A DNA stretch of 64,000 nucleotides from Chryseolinea sp. H1M3-3 (GTDB lineage Bacteria > Bacteroidota > Bacteroidia > Cytophagales > Cyclobacteriaceae). The position numbers and the translations under genes are program-made. Location of the stretch: positions 762,431 through 826,430 of the forward strand of contig NZ_JARKMY010000010.1 of assembly GCF_029360725.1 (NCBI RefSeq), given 5' to 3'. Shown in pieces: positions 51,274-60,514 of this stretch; position 1 is the stretch's first letter, and the number at the start of each line of letters is the position of its first letter. Below the pieces are notes generated by a model. That model worked only from the letters and a program-made list of their open reading frames with translations. It ran no database searches and was not told the origin of the DNA.

Positions 51274-52347
51274 CTAGACTTTGGCTAAGCTATTTTTAAT
51301 GAGTGTTTCAAAAATTGGTACAAGACCGCCAACACCATCTTCTAACGGTAGAATGGCGGGAATGCCTAGATCCTGTGCATATTTTTTTGCTGCAGCCCGG
51401 GCTTCCTGCTCTTTCATCTTTGCGCTATTGATGGTAACGGCTACGGTAGGCGCACCATAGATCTGGATCAAAGCAATTTCATCCTTTAAGTCAGGCAGGT
51501 AAGCGGGATAGTATTCCATATCCTTATATTGTTTTCGCGCCGGATTATGTTGTAATACAACGGCATCAGCATCCGCAGAAACGATCCACTCAGCGCCTGC
51601 GGGCCCGCTGGGGTTACGAAGCGATGATTGCCCTTCAATAAAAATGATATCCGGCTTGGCTTCATGATAACAGGTGACAACAGCATGTTCCATTTCGCCC
51701 GAAATAAAATCATTGAGGGTTGAATCGAAAACAAAACCATATTTGGCACCCTGCATCCATCCGGTTTGCCCGGTATAAATCATTTCCGCTTTGTACCCTG
51801 CCTTGCGCATTGCCTCCACCAAAAAGCGTGTGGTGGTACGTTTTCCCAAGGCACAATCTGTTCCCAGCACCGCGATTTTAGGGCATTTAACTTCCTTAAT
51901 TTTCCCGGACCAGAAATGAAGATCTTTTACTTTTTTAGGCTTGCGAACGTCAATGATCTCCAATCTTTTTTCCTGGGCCAATGATACTAATTCGGGAATG
52001 TCAGAAACATATTCGTGCAACCCATTGACAATACTCAAACCTCCTTGTAATGCTTCTTTCATCACTTCACGAAGAGAATCTGGTATTACACCACCTTTCG
52101 TGGCAACACCCACGATACAATATTTCGCTTTCTGACCAGAGTTATTAAAATCCTCGACGGTTGCATAAATAGGTATCCTTCGTTTCTTGCCGTCCAAAAC
52201 TTCACCAGCATCCTTACCTTGATTCTTGTCGTCTATTATTCCAAGAATTTCAAAGCGGTCAGTTCCTCTAATTAATCCATGTGCTGTTTTGGCGCTTGAG
52301 GTATCCAGGTATCCACCTGTGATAACAATGGCAGTACTTTTGTCCAT
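51274..52347 (-). CDS. dgcN: DUF1611 (DgcN-like) family protein
   Basis: The ATG at 52347 (MDKSTAIVITGGYLDTSSAKTAHGLIRG) is preferred to an upstream extension. An N-terminal Rossmann-like domain (about residues 1-130, ILGIIDDK) is followed by a P-loop domain with AVLGTDCALGKRTTTRFL, IFIEGQSSLRNPSG and VAVTINSAKM. Characterised relatives (DgcN, recalled) transfer an acetyl group to D-glutamate. It is 69 bases upstream of the enolase-family gene on the same strand, supporting a joint pathway. Residual doubt: other DUF1611 roles exist. Confidence 0.75.
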   Translation of the reverse strand: MDKSTAIVITGGYLDTSSAKTAHGLIRGTDRFEILGIIDDKNQGKDAGEVLDGKKRRIPIYATVEDFNNSGQKAKYCIVGVATKGGVIPDSLREVMKEALQGGLSIVNGLHEYVSDIPELVSLAQEKRLEIIDVRKPKKVKDLHFWSGKIKEVKCPKIAVLGTDCALGKRTTTRFLVEAMRKAGYKAEMIYTGQTGWMQGAKYGFVFDSTLNDFISGEMEHAVVTCYHEAKPDIIFIEGQSSLRNPSGPAGAEWIVSADADAVVLQHNPARKQYKDMEYYPAYLPDLKDEIALIQIYGAPTVAVTINSAKMKEQEARAAAKKYAQDLGIPAILPLEDGVGGLVPIFETLIKNSLAKV

Positions 52348-52503
52348 GCAGAATTTTGAAGGCGGAAAATTACGGGTAATAAAACGAGTTTTCAAAGATG
52401 AAATCCGCACTTGTTTGTCCAAAATCTGATATTAAGGAAAATAAATACCGATAACGATTGATGGCCTGAATTTTGGTAACTTTGGCTAAATACGAAATGA
52501 CTT

Positions 52504-52929
52504 ATGAGAGTATTCGTTTTAGTCTTTGTTTTATGTACTGCGGGGTTGGTTTGTCAAGCACAAAGCATTGTAGGACGCTGGCAGCTGGTTAAACAAAGCA
52601 ATTGTGTAGAGAGCGAATTGGGTGAAGAAGAAGCCGGCGTTAAAGAAATGGTGGACGACATGAAAGGTCTCTCGGGTGCAGAACCGCAGGTCCTCGAGTT
52701 TAAAGACAATAATACTGGATCCGAAAGCACAAAAATCATCAACAAGAAAAAGGATTATAACTCCAGGTCATTTCTTTACCGGTACAACCAGGAAACGCTC
52801 TACATACTGGATAAAAAATCCAGAACCATCATTGATGGCTTTACCGTCGAAAAAATAGATGGCGATTCCCTGATTATTTCGAACGTAGACCGCGTGTGCG
52901 AGACTAAAATCTTCGTGCGTTTAAAGTAA
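52504..52929 (+). CDS. Secreted lipocalin-like small protein
   Basis: Signal peptide ending CQAQ, then SIVGRWQLVKQSNCVE, the typical first strand of lipocalin-like domains in Bacteroidota, and a beta-barrel of about 110 residues ending VRLK. Two or three Cys (SNCVES, DRVCETK) could pair. No ligand assigned. TAACTTTG at 52477-52484 with TTG 16 bases upstream may be its promoter; the -7 box is 19 bases from the ATG. Confidence 0.68.
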   Translation: MRVFVLVFVLCTAGLVCQAQSIVGRWQLVKQSNCVESELGEEEAGVKEMVDDMKGLSGAEPQVLEFKDNNTGSESTKIINKKKDYNSRSFLYRYNQETLYILDKKSRTIIDGFTVEKIDGDSLIISNVDRVCETKIFVRLK

Positions 52930-52996
52930 CATAGCATCCTGGCTTCTAAAGCCCTGCGCCGGCTCGCAAAATATTTTAGGGTGCTGGAACCGCCCT

Positions 52997-53023
52997 TTTG
53001 CGACCAATGTTTTCCTACCTTTG
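52997..53023 (+). promoter_or_regulatory. Candidate promoter abutting rlmN
   Basis: TTTG at 52997-53000 and TACCTTTG at 53016-53023, 15 bases apart, which is shorter than the usual 19-21. If used, the transcript would have almost no leader before ATG 53028. Confidence 0.4.
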
Positions 53024-53027
53024 CAAG

Positions 53028-54074
53028 ATGGTAGAAACTGGTTCCAAACGTGATATCCGCAAACTCAAGCTTGAGGAGCTAACCGCGTTCTTTCAGCAGC
53101 ACGGCGAAAAGCCATTCCGGGCCAAACAGGTGTACGAATGGTTGTGGAATAAATCTGCCAAGAACTTCGATCAAATGACCAATCTTTCAGTCGGCCTTCG
53201 GGATATGCTGAAAGAGCACTTCACGATCAATCACATCAAGGTTGACCAGATGCAGCGCAGTGCCGACGGTACAATAAAAAACGCCGTGATGCTCTATGAT
53301 GGCATGGTTGTCGAATCAGTTTTAATCCCTACCGAAAAAAGAATCACTGCCTGTGTATCGTCGCAGGTCGGTTGCAGTTTAGCCTGTAAGTTTTGCGCTA
53401 CTGCCAGGCTGAAACGTCAGCGTAACCTGAGTGCAGATGAGATTTATGATCAGGTGGTGGCGATAAAAGAACAATCAGAACTGTTCTTTGGCCGGCCGCT
53501 CACCAACATCGTGTTTATGGGTATGGGCGAACCGTTGCTAAATTATGCGAATGTAATTTCTGCCATCGACAAAATCACTGCACAGAAAGGATTGAACATG
53601 GCATCGAAAAGGATCACCGTTTCTACGGTGGGAATTGCAAAGATGATCATGAAGATGGCCGATGATGGTGTGAAGTTCAATCTCGCCGTTTCATTGCATG
53701 CCGCCTTGGACAAAACACGTTCTTCGATTATGCCGATCAATGACACCAATCCATTGGATGAATTGGCCGATGCGTTGCGCTATTGGTACGATAAAACCAA
53801 GCGTAAGGTAACTTACGAATATGTAGTATGGAAAAATATCAATGATACCGAGGCGCATGCACGGGCGTTGTTAAAATTTTGCAAAATCATTCCGTCTAAA
53901 GTCAACCTGATTGAATACAACCCTATCGATGATGGTGAATTTCAGCAAGCGTCAGAAGCATCTTTAAATATGTATATGGAACTTTTAGAAAGTAATGGTA
54001 TCACCACGCGCATTCGTAAAAGTCGCGGCAAAGATATCGATGCTGCTTGCGGTCAGCTGGCCAATAAAACTTAA
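53028..54074 (+). CDS. rlmN: Dual-specificity RNA methyltransferase RlmN
   Basis: Radical-SAM enzyme methylating C2 of A2503 in 23S rRNA and A37 in certain tRNAs. The 4Fe-4S motif is CSLACKFC near residue 116; ACVSSQVG upstream supplies the resolving Cys, and AACGQL near the C-terminus supplies the Cys that carries the methyl adduct. GMGEPLLNYANV is the SAM-binding motif. ATG 53028 is preferred over ATG 53007 and TTG 52998 because TACCTTTG, a promoter -7-like box, occupies 53016-53023 just ahead; transcription would then begin almost at the start codon. 348 residues, normal length. Confidence 0.93.
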   Translation: MVETGSKRDIRKLKLEELTAFFQQHGEKPFRAKQVYEWLWNKSAKNFDQMTNLSVGLRDMLKEHFTINHIKVDQMQRSADGTIKNAVMLYDGMVVESVLIPTEKRITACVSSQVGCSLACKFCATARLKRQRNLSADEIYDQVVAIKEQSELFFGRPLTNIVFMGMGEPLLNYANVISAIDKITAQKGLNMASKRITVSTVGIAKMIMKMADDGVKFNLAVSLHAALDKTRSSIMPINDTNPLDELADALRYWYDKTKRKVTYEYVVWKNINDTEAHARALLKFCKIIPSKVNLIEYNPIDDGEFQQASEASLNMYMELLESNGITTRIRKSRGKDIDAACGQLANKT

Positions 54075-54117
54075 TGATGCGTCTGCGCATCTAAAAAGCC
54101 AAACCCCGTACAAAAGC

Positions 54118-54804
54118 ATGCTGTTAAGATGCCTTTCTAAAAAATATTATTTCATTGCATTGCTGCTGGCATTTTCAGTTCAGGGATTCGCGCAAAGAAT
54201 AACGCATGGCATCGTCGTCGATTCGCTTACGCTTACACCGCTTCAAGGTGTTCATGTCAAAGTAAAAAATTCAAATAAAGGTACCGTTACCAACGACAAA
54301 GGCGATTTTAATATAACGACTACACCGGTGGATACTTTGATCTTATCACGGGTGGGCTACGTCGATCTGCAGCTTCCGTTGTTATTTGAAGAAGCTGACA
54401 TTTTAATTCGATTAAGGGAACGGGTTCGCATGTTAAAGGAAATCACCATCAGCAGCACACGACTTGCTCCAAGTGAAATTGTGAGAACTACGCGAACCGC
54501 TCCACGAAAAATGTCGACGGCGGATGCGTTCTCTTCTCCATGGGAATATTTTAATAGGTCACAGCGCGATAAACGAAAGGTGGTTAAGCTGATCAACGAA
54601 AATAACCGTGTAAAGACTTATGTTGAGGTGGTACATGATCAGCTGCTGAGAGAAGAGATCATGGATGAGATGGGATTAACTGAAACAGAATTCTACTCAA
54701 CGCTAGCGGAATTCAATAAGCAGAGTCAGGATATTTTATATTCGACAGATAAGCATGAGATAATTACCTCGATGAAATCTTTTTTTAAAATGCGGGTCCG
54801 GTAA
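54118..54804 (+). CDS. Carboxypeptidase-regulatory-like domain exported protein
   Basis: ATG 54118 gives a signal peptide MLLRCLSKKYYFIALLLAFSVQGFAQ; an upstream start overlapping rlmN is rejected. Residues about 28-110 (THGIVVDSLTLTPLQGVHVKVKNSNKGTVTNDKGDFNI) form a carboxypeptidase-regulatory/TonB-plug-associated beta-sandwich. The remaining 120 residues are charged and helical (YFNRSQRDKRKVVKLINENN). No TonB barrel or enzyme follows, so it is an adaptor-like secreted or outer-membrane protein of unknown role. Confidence 0.72.
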   Translation: MLLRCLSKKYYFIALLLAFSVQGFAQRITHGIVVDSLTLTPLQGVHVKVKNSNKGTVTNDKGDFNITTTPVDTLILSRVGYVDLQLPLLFEEADILIRLRERVRMLKEITISSTRLAPSEIVRTTRTAPRKMSTADAFSSPWEYFNRSQRDKRKVVKLINENNRVKTYVEVVHDQLLREEIMDEMGLTETEFYSTLAEFNKQSQDILYSTDKHEIITSMKSFFKMRVR

Positions 54805-54927
54805 AGTTATTTGCTTATTTAAAATAAGGAACCTAATTCCTCTTAAAAGGAAATTGTTACTCGCTGATCCTCCTGCACATCCTTCCCTGCTGATCAACGA
54901 ATAACAACTAACCTCTCTGAGCTCCAA

Positions 54928-55386
54928 CTATTGTGTTTTTTTAGTACCCGTGCAGGTGCCTGAATAATCCAGGAATCCTTCGGTTGTATAGGTAAAGTTT
55001 AGTTTGTCGCCGTTTAAGGTTCCATCGCCCCATACCTTGATAGTTTTACCGCTTTTTGGGTTTGTAAAGGACTGTTGTTTGATAATGATCTTGTTTCCGT
55101 CCACCGTAGCCTTTATCGGTACATTGAAAATGTCAGCAAAATTGTAAAGATCCAGGTCGCCATTTACACCGTTCGAAATGGTTACGTCGTACTCATAAAT
55201 ATATCCGCTGGCATTGCTCACATCTTCAACCGCATACGTACCAATAAATTGGGGGCGAGTATCTGGCTTTACTTCATCATCCTTAGAACAGCTGCTAAGG
55301 GTCAGCACCACGCCAATCATCAACAGAAACATGATGACTTCAGAGATTCTAATTTTCATTACTGGGGTTTCAATTTGCGTTTTCAT
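54928..55386 (-). CDS. Lipoprotein of unknown function
   Basis: A 152-residue lipoprotein (LTLSSC lipobox, Cys near 33 from the start at 55386; an ATG at 55359 would shorten the leader to a more usual length). The mature part is a small beta-rich domain (QFIGTYAVEDVSNASGYIYEYDVTI, KVWGDGTLNGDKLNFTYTTEG) resembling lipocalin-like proteins in this phylum. No partner gene. Confidence 0.65.
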   Translation of the reverse strand: MKTQIETPVMKIRISEVIMFLLMIGVVLTLSSCSKDDEVKPDTRPQFIGTYAVEDVSNASGYIYEYDVTISNGVNGDLDLYNFADIFNVPIKATVDGNKIIIKQQSFTNPKSGKTIKVWGDGTLNGDKLNFTYTTEGFLDYSGTCTGTKKTQ

Positions 55387-55751
55387 TTGTTATTTGTTTT
55401 GAGGTTATTTTTAAATCTGTGTCTTACCACGCAAACCGCTCCGGCCGGATGCAAAATCGCATGATACAATTGGGACAAGGATTAACACAGATGGGACAAA
55501 CACGGAAATTGAGCCAAAAAAGCAGATTTTTAGCGCAGGGAATGTCTGTTCGTTGGCGCGTTTAGCCGGAAAATATTATTCAGAAAAACAGGATGCCATA
55601 AATTGTATTCACAACATTTGGCAACTCCTTGAAATGTTAGTATGTGCCGGCGTTCTGCACTCATGAAATATTGACCTCATTCCATCGCTGGGTTGTGATC
55701 AAAAGCTTGCAAGCGGCTTTGGCTACCTTATACCTGCGTGTTTCACATTTT
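55387..55751. other. Gene-free stretch
   Basis: 365 bases between two minus-strand genes. No convincing ORF, terminator or promoter pair was recognised apart from ordinary AT-rich sequence. Confidence 0.4.
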
Positions 55752-58700
55752 TTATTTGGAAGGACTTGAAACCTGCGGCTTTGAACCTGAAACAACGTAC
55801 TCATTTGGTAGTACACCAAACAGCTCCTTGAAACACTTTGAAAAATAGGAGAGGTTGTTGAAACCCACCTGGTAAGCTATTTCACTGACGGTTCCGGATT
55901 TTCCGGCTAAGAGTTGGGCGGCACGTTGGAGCCGGAAGTTCCGGATAAACTCGTTTACGGATTTATCAGTCAGTGCCTTGATCTTTCGGAGCAGGTTTTT
56001 GCGACTCATTCCTATTTCTTCGGCAAACCGCTCTACAGAAAATTGTTGATCCGTCAAATGGGCCTCCATAATTTCCAAAGCGTGATTTAAAAAACGTTCA
56101 TCCACGGAAGTAACGGATATATTTTTAGGCTGCACCGTAACCTCCCGGCTAAAGCTTTTCCGAAGGTTCTTCCGTTGATCCAGCAGATTTCTGATCCTCA
56201 CTTTGAGCTCTTTGATGTGAAAAGGTTTGGTCAGGTATTCGTCCGCACCTAATTCCAGTCCTTCCAGTTTGTTCTCGATGGACGTTCGTGCCGTTAGTAA
56301 AATGAAAGGAATATGACTGGTTCGTTCGTCCTCCCTTATTTTGGTGCAGAGCGTAAAGCCATCCATTACCGGCATCATCATGTCGCTGAGGATCAAGTCT
56401 GGTATCAATTCAAGTGCTTTGTCAAAGCCTTGAGATCCGTTTTCCGCGACTATGATGTGATAATCGCGCTCCAGATTTTCAATTAGGAAAGATCTTAGAT
56501 CAGCATTATCCTCTACGACCAGTATCAATGCGTCTGCAACCTCATTTTCATTTTCCAGCAAAACATTTAGTTCAGTTGTTGATATCGTTTCAACACTTTG
56601 ATTTTCTGGCACCGCAAAATTTTGCTCTACAGTGACTTGTTGTTCCGGAACCCGCTTCAATGGTAGCTGTACCCTAAACGTTGACCCTTGTCCTTCGCTA
56701 CTATCAACCCGAATGGTACCGTTCACCAACTGAACCAACTCTTTCACCAGGGACAGTCCAATACCACTGCCTTCAAATTCCCGGGAGCTTGAACTATCCA
56801 CCTGATAGAAACGGTCGAAGATCTTATCGATTTCATTTGCAGGAATTCCAGGTCCCGTGTCACTAATGCTGATGGTAACAAGATCGTCAGAATTTTCACT
56901 GGGAAGGGTTACGTGTAAAGAAATGCGACCCCCGTCGGGCGTGAATTTGAACGCATTCGACAACAAGTTGTAGAGAACGGTTTCAACTTTGTCGTGATCG
57001 AAAAAAGTTTCATAAGCATTCCCTTGAATACTTAGTTCAAATTGGATGTTCCGACTTTCGGCAAGCGACTCAAATGAAGACGTAAGAACCCGTAAAAAGT
57101 AAATAAAATCTGAGCGCTGAAAATTTAGCTTCATTCCTCCTGATTCCAGTTTTGCCAGGTCGAGTAATTGATTGATCAGCTGTTGAAGTCTTTTTGCATT
57201 GCGGTGCATTCTTTCCAATTCGGTCAACCGGATATCCCGCGTTTCCTTCTCATCTATATATTTTTCAAGCGGACTTAATATAAGGGATAAGGGCGTTCTG
57301 AATTCGTGAGATATGTTCACGAAGAAATTTGATTTCACCTTATCCAGCGCTTTCAATTGCTCCGCATTTATTTTCAATTCTTCCGATTGTTCCGCTAGTT
57401 GAATATTTTGTTCGCGTATCGCCTTGGTTTGAAGTGCTACCTCCGCCTGAAGTGCTTCCTTTTCTCTCAACACACGCTGCAATCTCCAACGAACCAGACC
57501 CCAAACAAAAATAGCAGCGCCAATAAAATAAAAGGCGTATGCATAAAAACTTCTGTACCACGGTGGAGATATACTGAAAGCGAATTCCGCGGTACTTCCG
57601 AGTTGTTGCGCATAGTTCTTACTGCGAACCAAAAACTTATACCTTCCCTCCCACAACCGATTGTATTCTTTAATATTCTCAGAAGACCACGATGACCAAT
57701 CATCATCAAACCCTTCCAACATGTATTGAAACTCATTATTCTCCGCTGCCGCAAAATTTGTGGAGGTAAATTCGAATCGTATCGAGTTTAATGAGTAGGG
57801 AAGCGTAAGATTTTGGGCCACACCATCGATGCCTTGAAAAAGGATTGAGTCATTAGGCAGGAGAATCTTATTCAGATGTGTATGAAAAGTATTTTTTGAT
57901 GAAGATGACGATTCCGTTAATTCATACCGAACGATTCCGTCGGCGCCACCGTTCCACATCACTTCGTGTTCCTGGAAACTATTAACATGAACGTGTTCAA
58001 AAATTCTTGAGATATCATAATAGGCATGTGTGAACGAATTTCCAGATGGCGTTACCAATATTAATTGGCGATGATCTTTTGTCTTAAAGAAAAATCTTCC
58101 TGCATGATCTTCATCACTAGCCGGAAACGTATGTTTGGTTTTCAACCCGAATTTCTTCGCAAAAGCCGTATCCTCTCTAAATTGGTTATCAGCATAATCG
58201 AATCGAAAAATTCTCGATGAAATTCCAGTGCTGAAAATCTCTTCGTTTCCAATGGAATAAATCTTAAAATATCCTTCCGGCAATCCGTTTTTTTTATTTA
58301 AAAATGTCACCGTGTGCCGATCATAATCGACCACCCCATTTTTTTCCGGGAAAGTAACAAGTACCGCGCCTTGGGAATATGTGGCGAGCCATAGTTTGCC
58401 CGCATGCGTTTCGTTAAAACTTATATCGTCCAGAAATATATCCGGAATGTATCCTGCTTCGTGCCAGCGCCCTTTAGCAAAGTTTAGGGATAGTAGCCCT
58501 TTATTTTGTGCCACAATGATCCGGGTGCTGTCGCCCTTGAGTTGATGTATGGCTAATGACGGGGTCTCCCTTATTTTATGAATTTCATCTCCTACCATTT
58601 CAAATAACCCCATGTTTGAACCAATTAACATCCGTCCGGCGATCTTCAGCAAACCCCAGCAACTCATGTTGATCTGCGGGATCTTTTGAAACTGGGCGTG

Positions 58701-59840
58701 GTGCTGTGGAGCATCTCCATGTTTTAATACATACAGACCCGTGTTGGTTGTAACATATAGTTTATCGTTATAGCGGCAATAATTATTTATCGAACCATCA
58801 AGTCCGTTCTTGGTGTTAAAGAGGCTCAAGTGATTATTCACCTCCACTTTACTTATTCCGTTATCAAGGCAAAGCCATAGATTATCCTCCTGATCTGTCA
58901 GTAGGCCCAAAATGATGTTTGTCGGTAATCCGTTCTCTTTGTTAAGCAAATAGCGGATCTTGTGATCCCGATCCAACATGATAGCTCCTCCGTGACGCGT
59001 ACCATAGACATACGAACCATCGGCCAACATTGTCCCACAGTATATTTGATTGGCTTTAAAAAAAGCATCTGCGTTGGTTTGAATTTTTTGAACGTTTACG
59101 CCGTCATATAAAAACAGTCCATCATATTGTGTGGCTAATTGAAGTTGATTTTTTTCAAAAGGAAGCGCATTGTAGATTCTTAGGTTTTTAAAATACTGCC
59201 CTTGTTCAATTAACGAGAATGAGTCGTTCTTCAACTCCATGATACCTGCACCGATTTCTTGTAAGAATATTTTGTCTTTCCACACGAAAGTGAAATGGTA
59301 AGCCTGGGGATCGGGCCATGGCCAGAAATTAAATTTTTCTCCATTCCAATAGAACAGACCGGTCTCAGATTCAAAATAAACGTCATTGTTAATGACATGC
59401 GTTTGCCAGATATTTCCCATCGAATGCAAATCAGTTTTCACTTTATCCAACAGTGAAATAAAAATGCGATTCCCGTTTTTCTGCTGTTCGAGGTATCCAA
59501 AATCATCCAGCGCTCCCACATAGATTTTTCCAGAATCATCCACCGCCATGGAGCGGACGACACTTTGCGATGGGGTTGTAATTAATGACCAAGCTTTTCC
59601 ATCGAACATCAGTACACCGTCAGAATTGGAAAAAAACATAATGCCCTGCTTATCTTGAAAGCCACCCCAGTTCTGAAAAGCTGCGGCATATTCTTTGGGT
59701 GGATAATGTCGTTGGTACAGCATGCCGATCTCCTGTGATTGATGCGATTGAATCGGCCGGGCTGGGGAGGGCACAACCTGGGTATTTCCGGATAGTATCG
59801 GAATAAGAAATAAAAATGAGATGATGAATTTAAAACGCAC
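55752..59840 (-). CDS. Hybrid two-component system regulator (propeller sensor, kinase, receiver, AraC)
   Basis: A single-chain signalling protein of 1362 residues. Order: signal peptide (1-20), two beta-propeller modules with repeated WLCLDNGISKVE-type blades (about 40-680), Y_Y_Y (about 690-755), membrane helix (about 762-783), coiled coil, HisKA with NISHEFRTPL (His near 843), HATPase with DTGPGIP and GSGIGLSLVKE, receiver with LVVEDNADLR and acceptor Asp in LSDMMMPVMDG near 1151, and an AraC-type HTH (about 1255-1350). Such proteins usually sense polysaccharide fragments and control adjacent SusC/D loci; none is present here, so its target is elsewhere or within the window's GH43/DUF1080 genes. 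Confidence 0.94.
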   Translation of the reverse strand: MRFKFIISFLFLIPILSGNTQVVPSPARPIQSHQSQEIGMLYQRHYPPKEYAAAFQNWGGFQDKQGIMFFSNSDGVLMFDGKAWSLITTPSQSVVRSMAVDDSGKIYVGALDDFGYLEQQKNGNRIFISLLDKVKTDLHSMGNIWQTHVINNDVYFESETGLFYWNGEKFNFWPWPDPQAYHFTFVWKDKIFLQEIGAGIMELKNDSFSLIEQGQYFKNLRIYNALPFEKNQLQLATQYDGLFLYDGVNVQKIQTNADAFFKANQIYCGTMLADGSYVYGTRHGGAIMLDRDHKIRYLLNKENGLPTNIILGLLTDQEDNLWLCLDNGISKVEVNNHLSLFNTKNGLDGSINNYCRYNDKLYVTTNTGLYVLKHGDAPQHHAQFQKIPQINMSCWGLLKIAGRMLIGSNMGLFEMVGDEIHKIRETPSLAIHQLKGDSTRIIVAQNKGLLSLNFAKGRWHEAGYIPDIFLDDISFNETHAGKLWLATYSQGAVLVTFPEKNGVVDYDRHTVTFLNKKNGLPEGYFKIYSIGNEEIFSTGISSRIFRFDYADNQFREDTAFAKKFGLKTKHTFPASDEDHAGRFFFKTKDHRQLILVTPSGNSFTHAYYDISRIFEHVHVNSFQEHEVMWNGGADGIVRYELTESSSSSKNTFHTHLNKILLPNDSILFQGIDGVAQNLTLPYSLNSIRFEFTSTNFAAAENNEFQYMLEGFDDDWSSWSSENIKEYNRLWEGRYKFLVRSKNYAQQLGSTAEFAFSISPPWYRSFYAYAFYFIGAAIFVWGLVRWRLQRVLREKEALQAEVALQTKAIREQNIQLAEQSEELKINAEQLKALDKVKSNFFVNISHEFRTPLSLILSPLEKYIDEKETRDIRLTELERMHRNAKRLQQLINQLLDLAKLESGGMKLNFQRSDFIYFLRVLTSSFESLAESRNIQFELSIQGNAYETFFDHDKVETVLYNLLSNAFKFTPDGGRISLHVTLPSENSDDLVTISISDTGPGIPANEIDKIFDRFYQVDSSSSREFEGSGIGLSLVKELVQLVNGTIRVDSSEGQGSTFRVQLPLKRVPEQQVTVEQNFAVPENQSVETISTTELNVLLENENEVADALILVVEDNADLRSFLIENLERDYHIIVAENGSQGFDKALELIPDLILSDMMMPVMDGFTLCTKIREDERTSHIPFILLTARTSIENKLEGLELGADEYLTKPFHIKELKVRIRNLLDQRKNLRKSFSREVTVQPKNISVTSVDERFLNHALEIMEAHLTDQQFSVERFAEEIGMSRKNLLRKIKALTDKSVNEFIRNFRLQRAAQLLAGKSGTVSEIAYQVGFNNLSYFSKCFKELFGVLPNEYVVSGSKPQVSSPSK

Positions 59841-59944
59841 GACTACTTGAGAGAGAAATACTGGAAGCGTTAACGTCAGATTTTTCCGATACTAAAGTCT
59901 GTTTAATTTCAGGAAGAACAATGGATGAACAATGGAATAATTTG

Positions 59945-60397
59945 CTACTGCTCTTCGAAACGACCCGATTTTTCCGTTAGTCGTATGCGATATATTATGG
60001 GGTTCTTTGCAAACGTACTGGTTCGTATTCCAGGTGAAGGTCCCATGCGCGGCGGGTGACTGGTTTCACTCGGCATAAGCGGCGCTAGTCTGGTTATTAA
60101 TTTCTCCATCGCCTCTTCCGCTTCCTTATCTTTTAGTTCTTCGAAAGTTCCCCAGGCAATAACGCTTTTCCAGTTGGTCATGTTTTTCATGATATCTACT
60201 TCGAGACAGCATGCTGGATTTTCACGTAACATTTTTACTTTCATCCCTTCCACTGTATGTCCAAAAACAAACTCACCATCATAACAGTAAGTAACAGGAA
60301 CCACATACATCTTTTGCTGGCTGCAGCACCCAAGCCTGCCAATCACATTGGATTTGAGAATGTCTTCAATTTGATCTTTGGTAAGTTCTCCTAGCAT
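59945..60397 (-). CDS. Pyridoxamine 5'-phosphate oxidase-like flavin-binding protein
   Basis: A 150-residue split-barrel protein of the PNPOx-like superfamily: LTKDQIEDILKSNVIGRLGC, VPVTYCYDGEFVFGHTVEGMKVKMLRENPACCLEVD and WKSVIAWGTFEEL. These bind FMN or F420-like cofactors; the general role is redox or flavin storage. Several Cys (GRLGCCS, PACCLE) are unusual but of unknown meaning. Isolated gene. Confidence 0.82.
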   Translation of the reverse strand: MLGELTKDQIEDILKSNVIGRLGCCSQQKMYVVPVTYCYDGEFVFGHTVEGMKVKMLRENPACCLEVDIMKNMTNWKSVIAWGTFEELKDKEAEEAMEKLITRLAPLMPSETSHPPRMGPSPGIRTSTFAKNPIIYRIRLTEKSGRFEEQ

Positions 60398-60514
60398 AAG
60401 TACGACAGTTCAAAAGTATGCCCCAAAGGTAGGAATATTTGTTAGGAAGTTGGCTGCTGCGAAAGCAGTTGTAATCCACGTTGAAACTTTAAAAGTTCTC
60501 TCGAGTTTTTTGTA

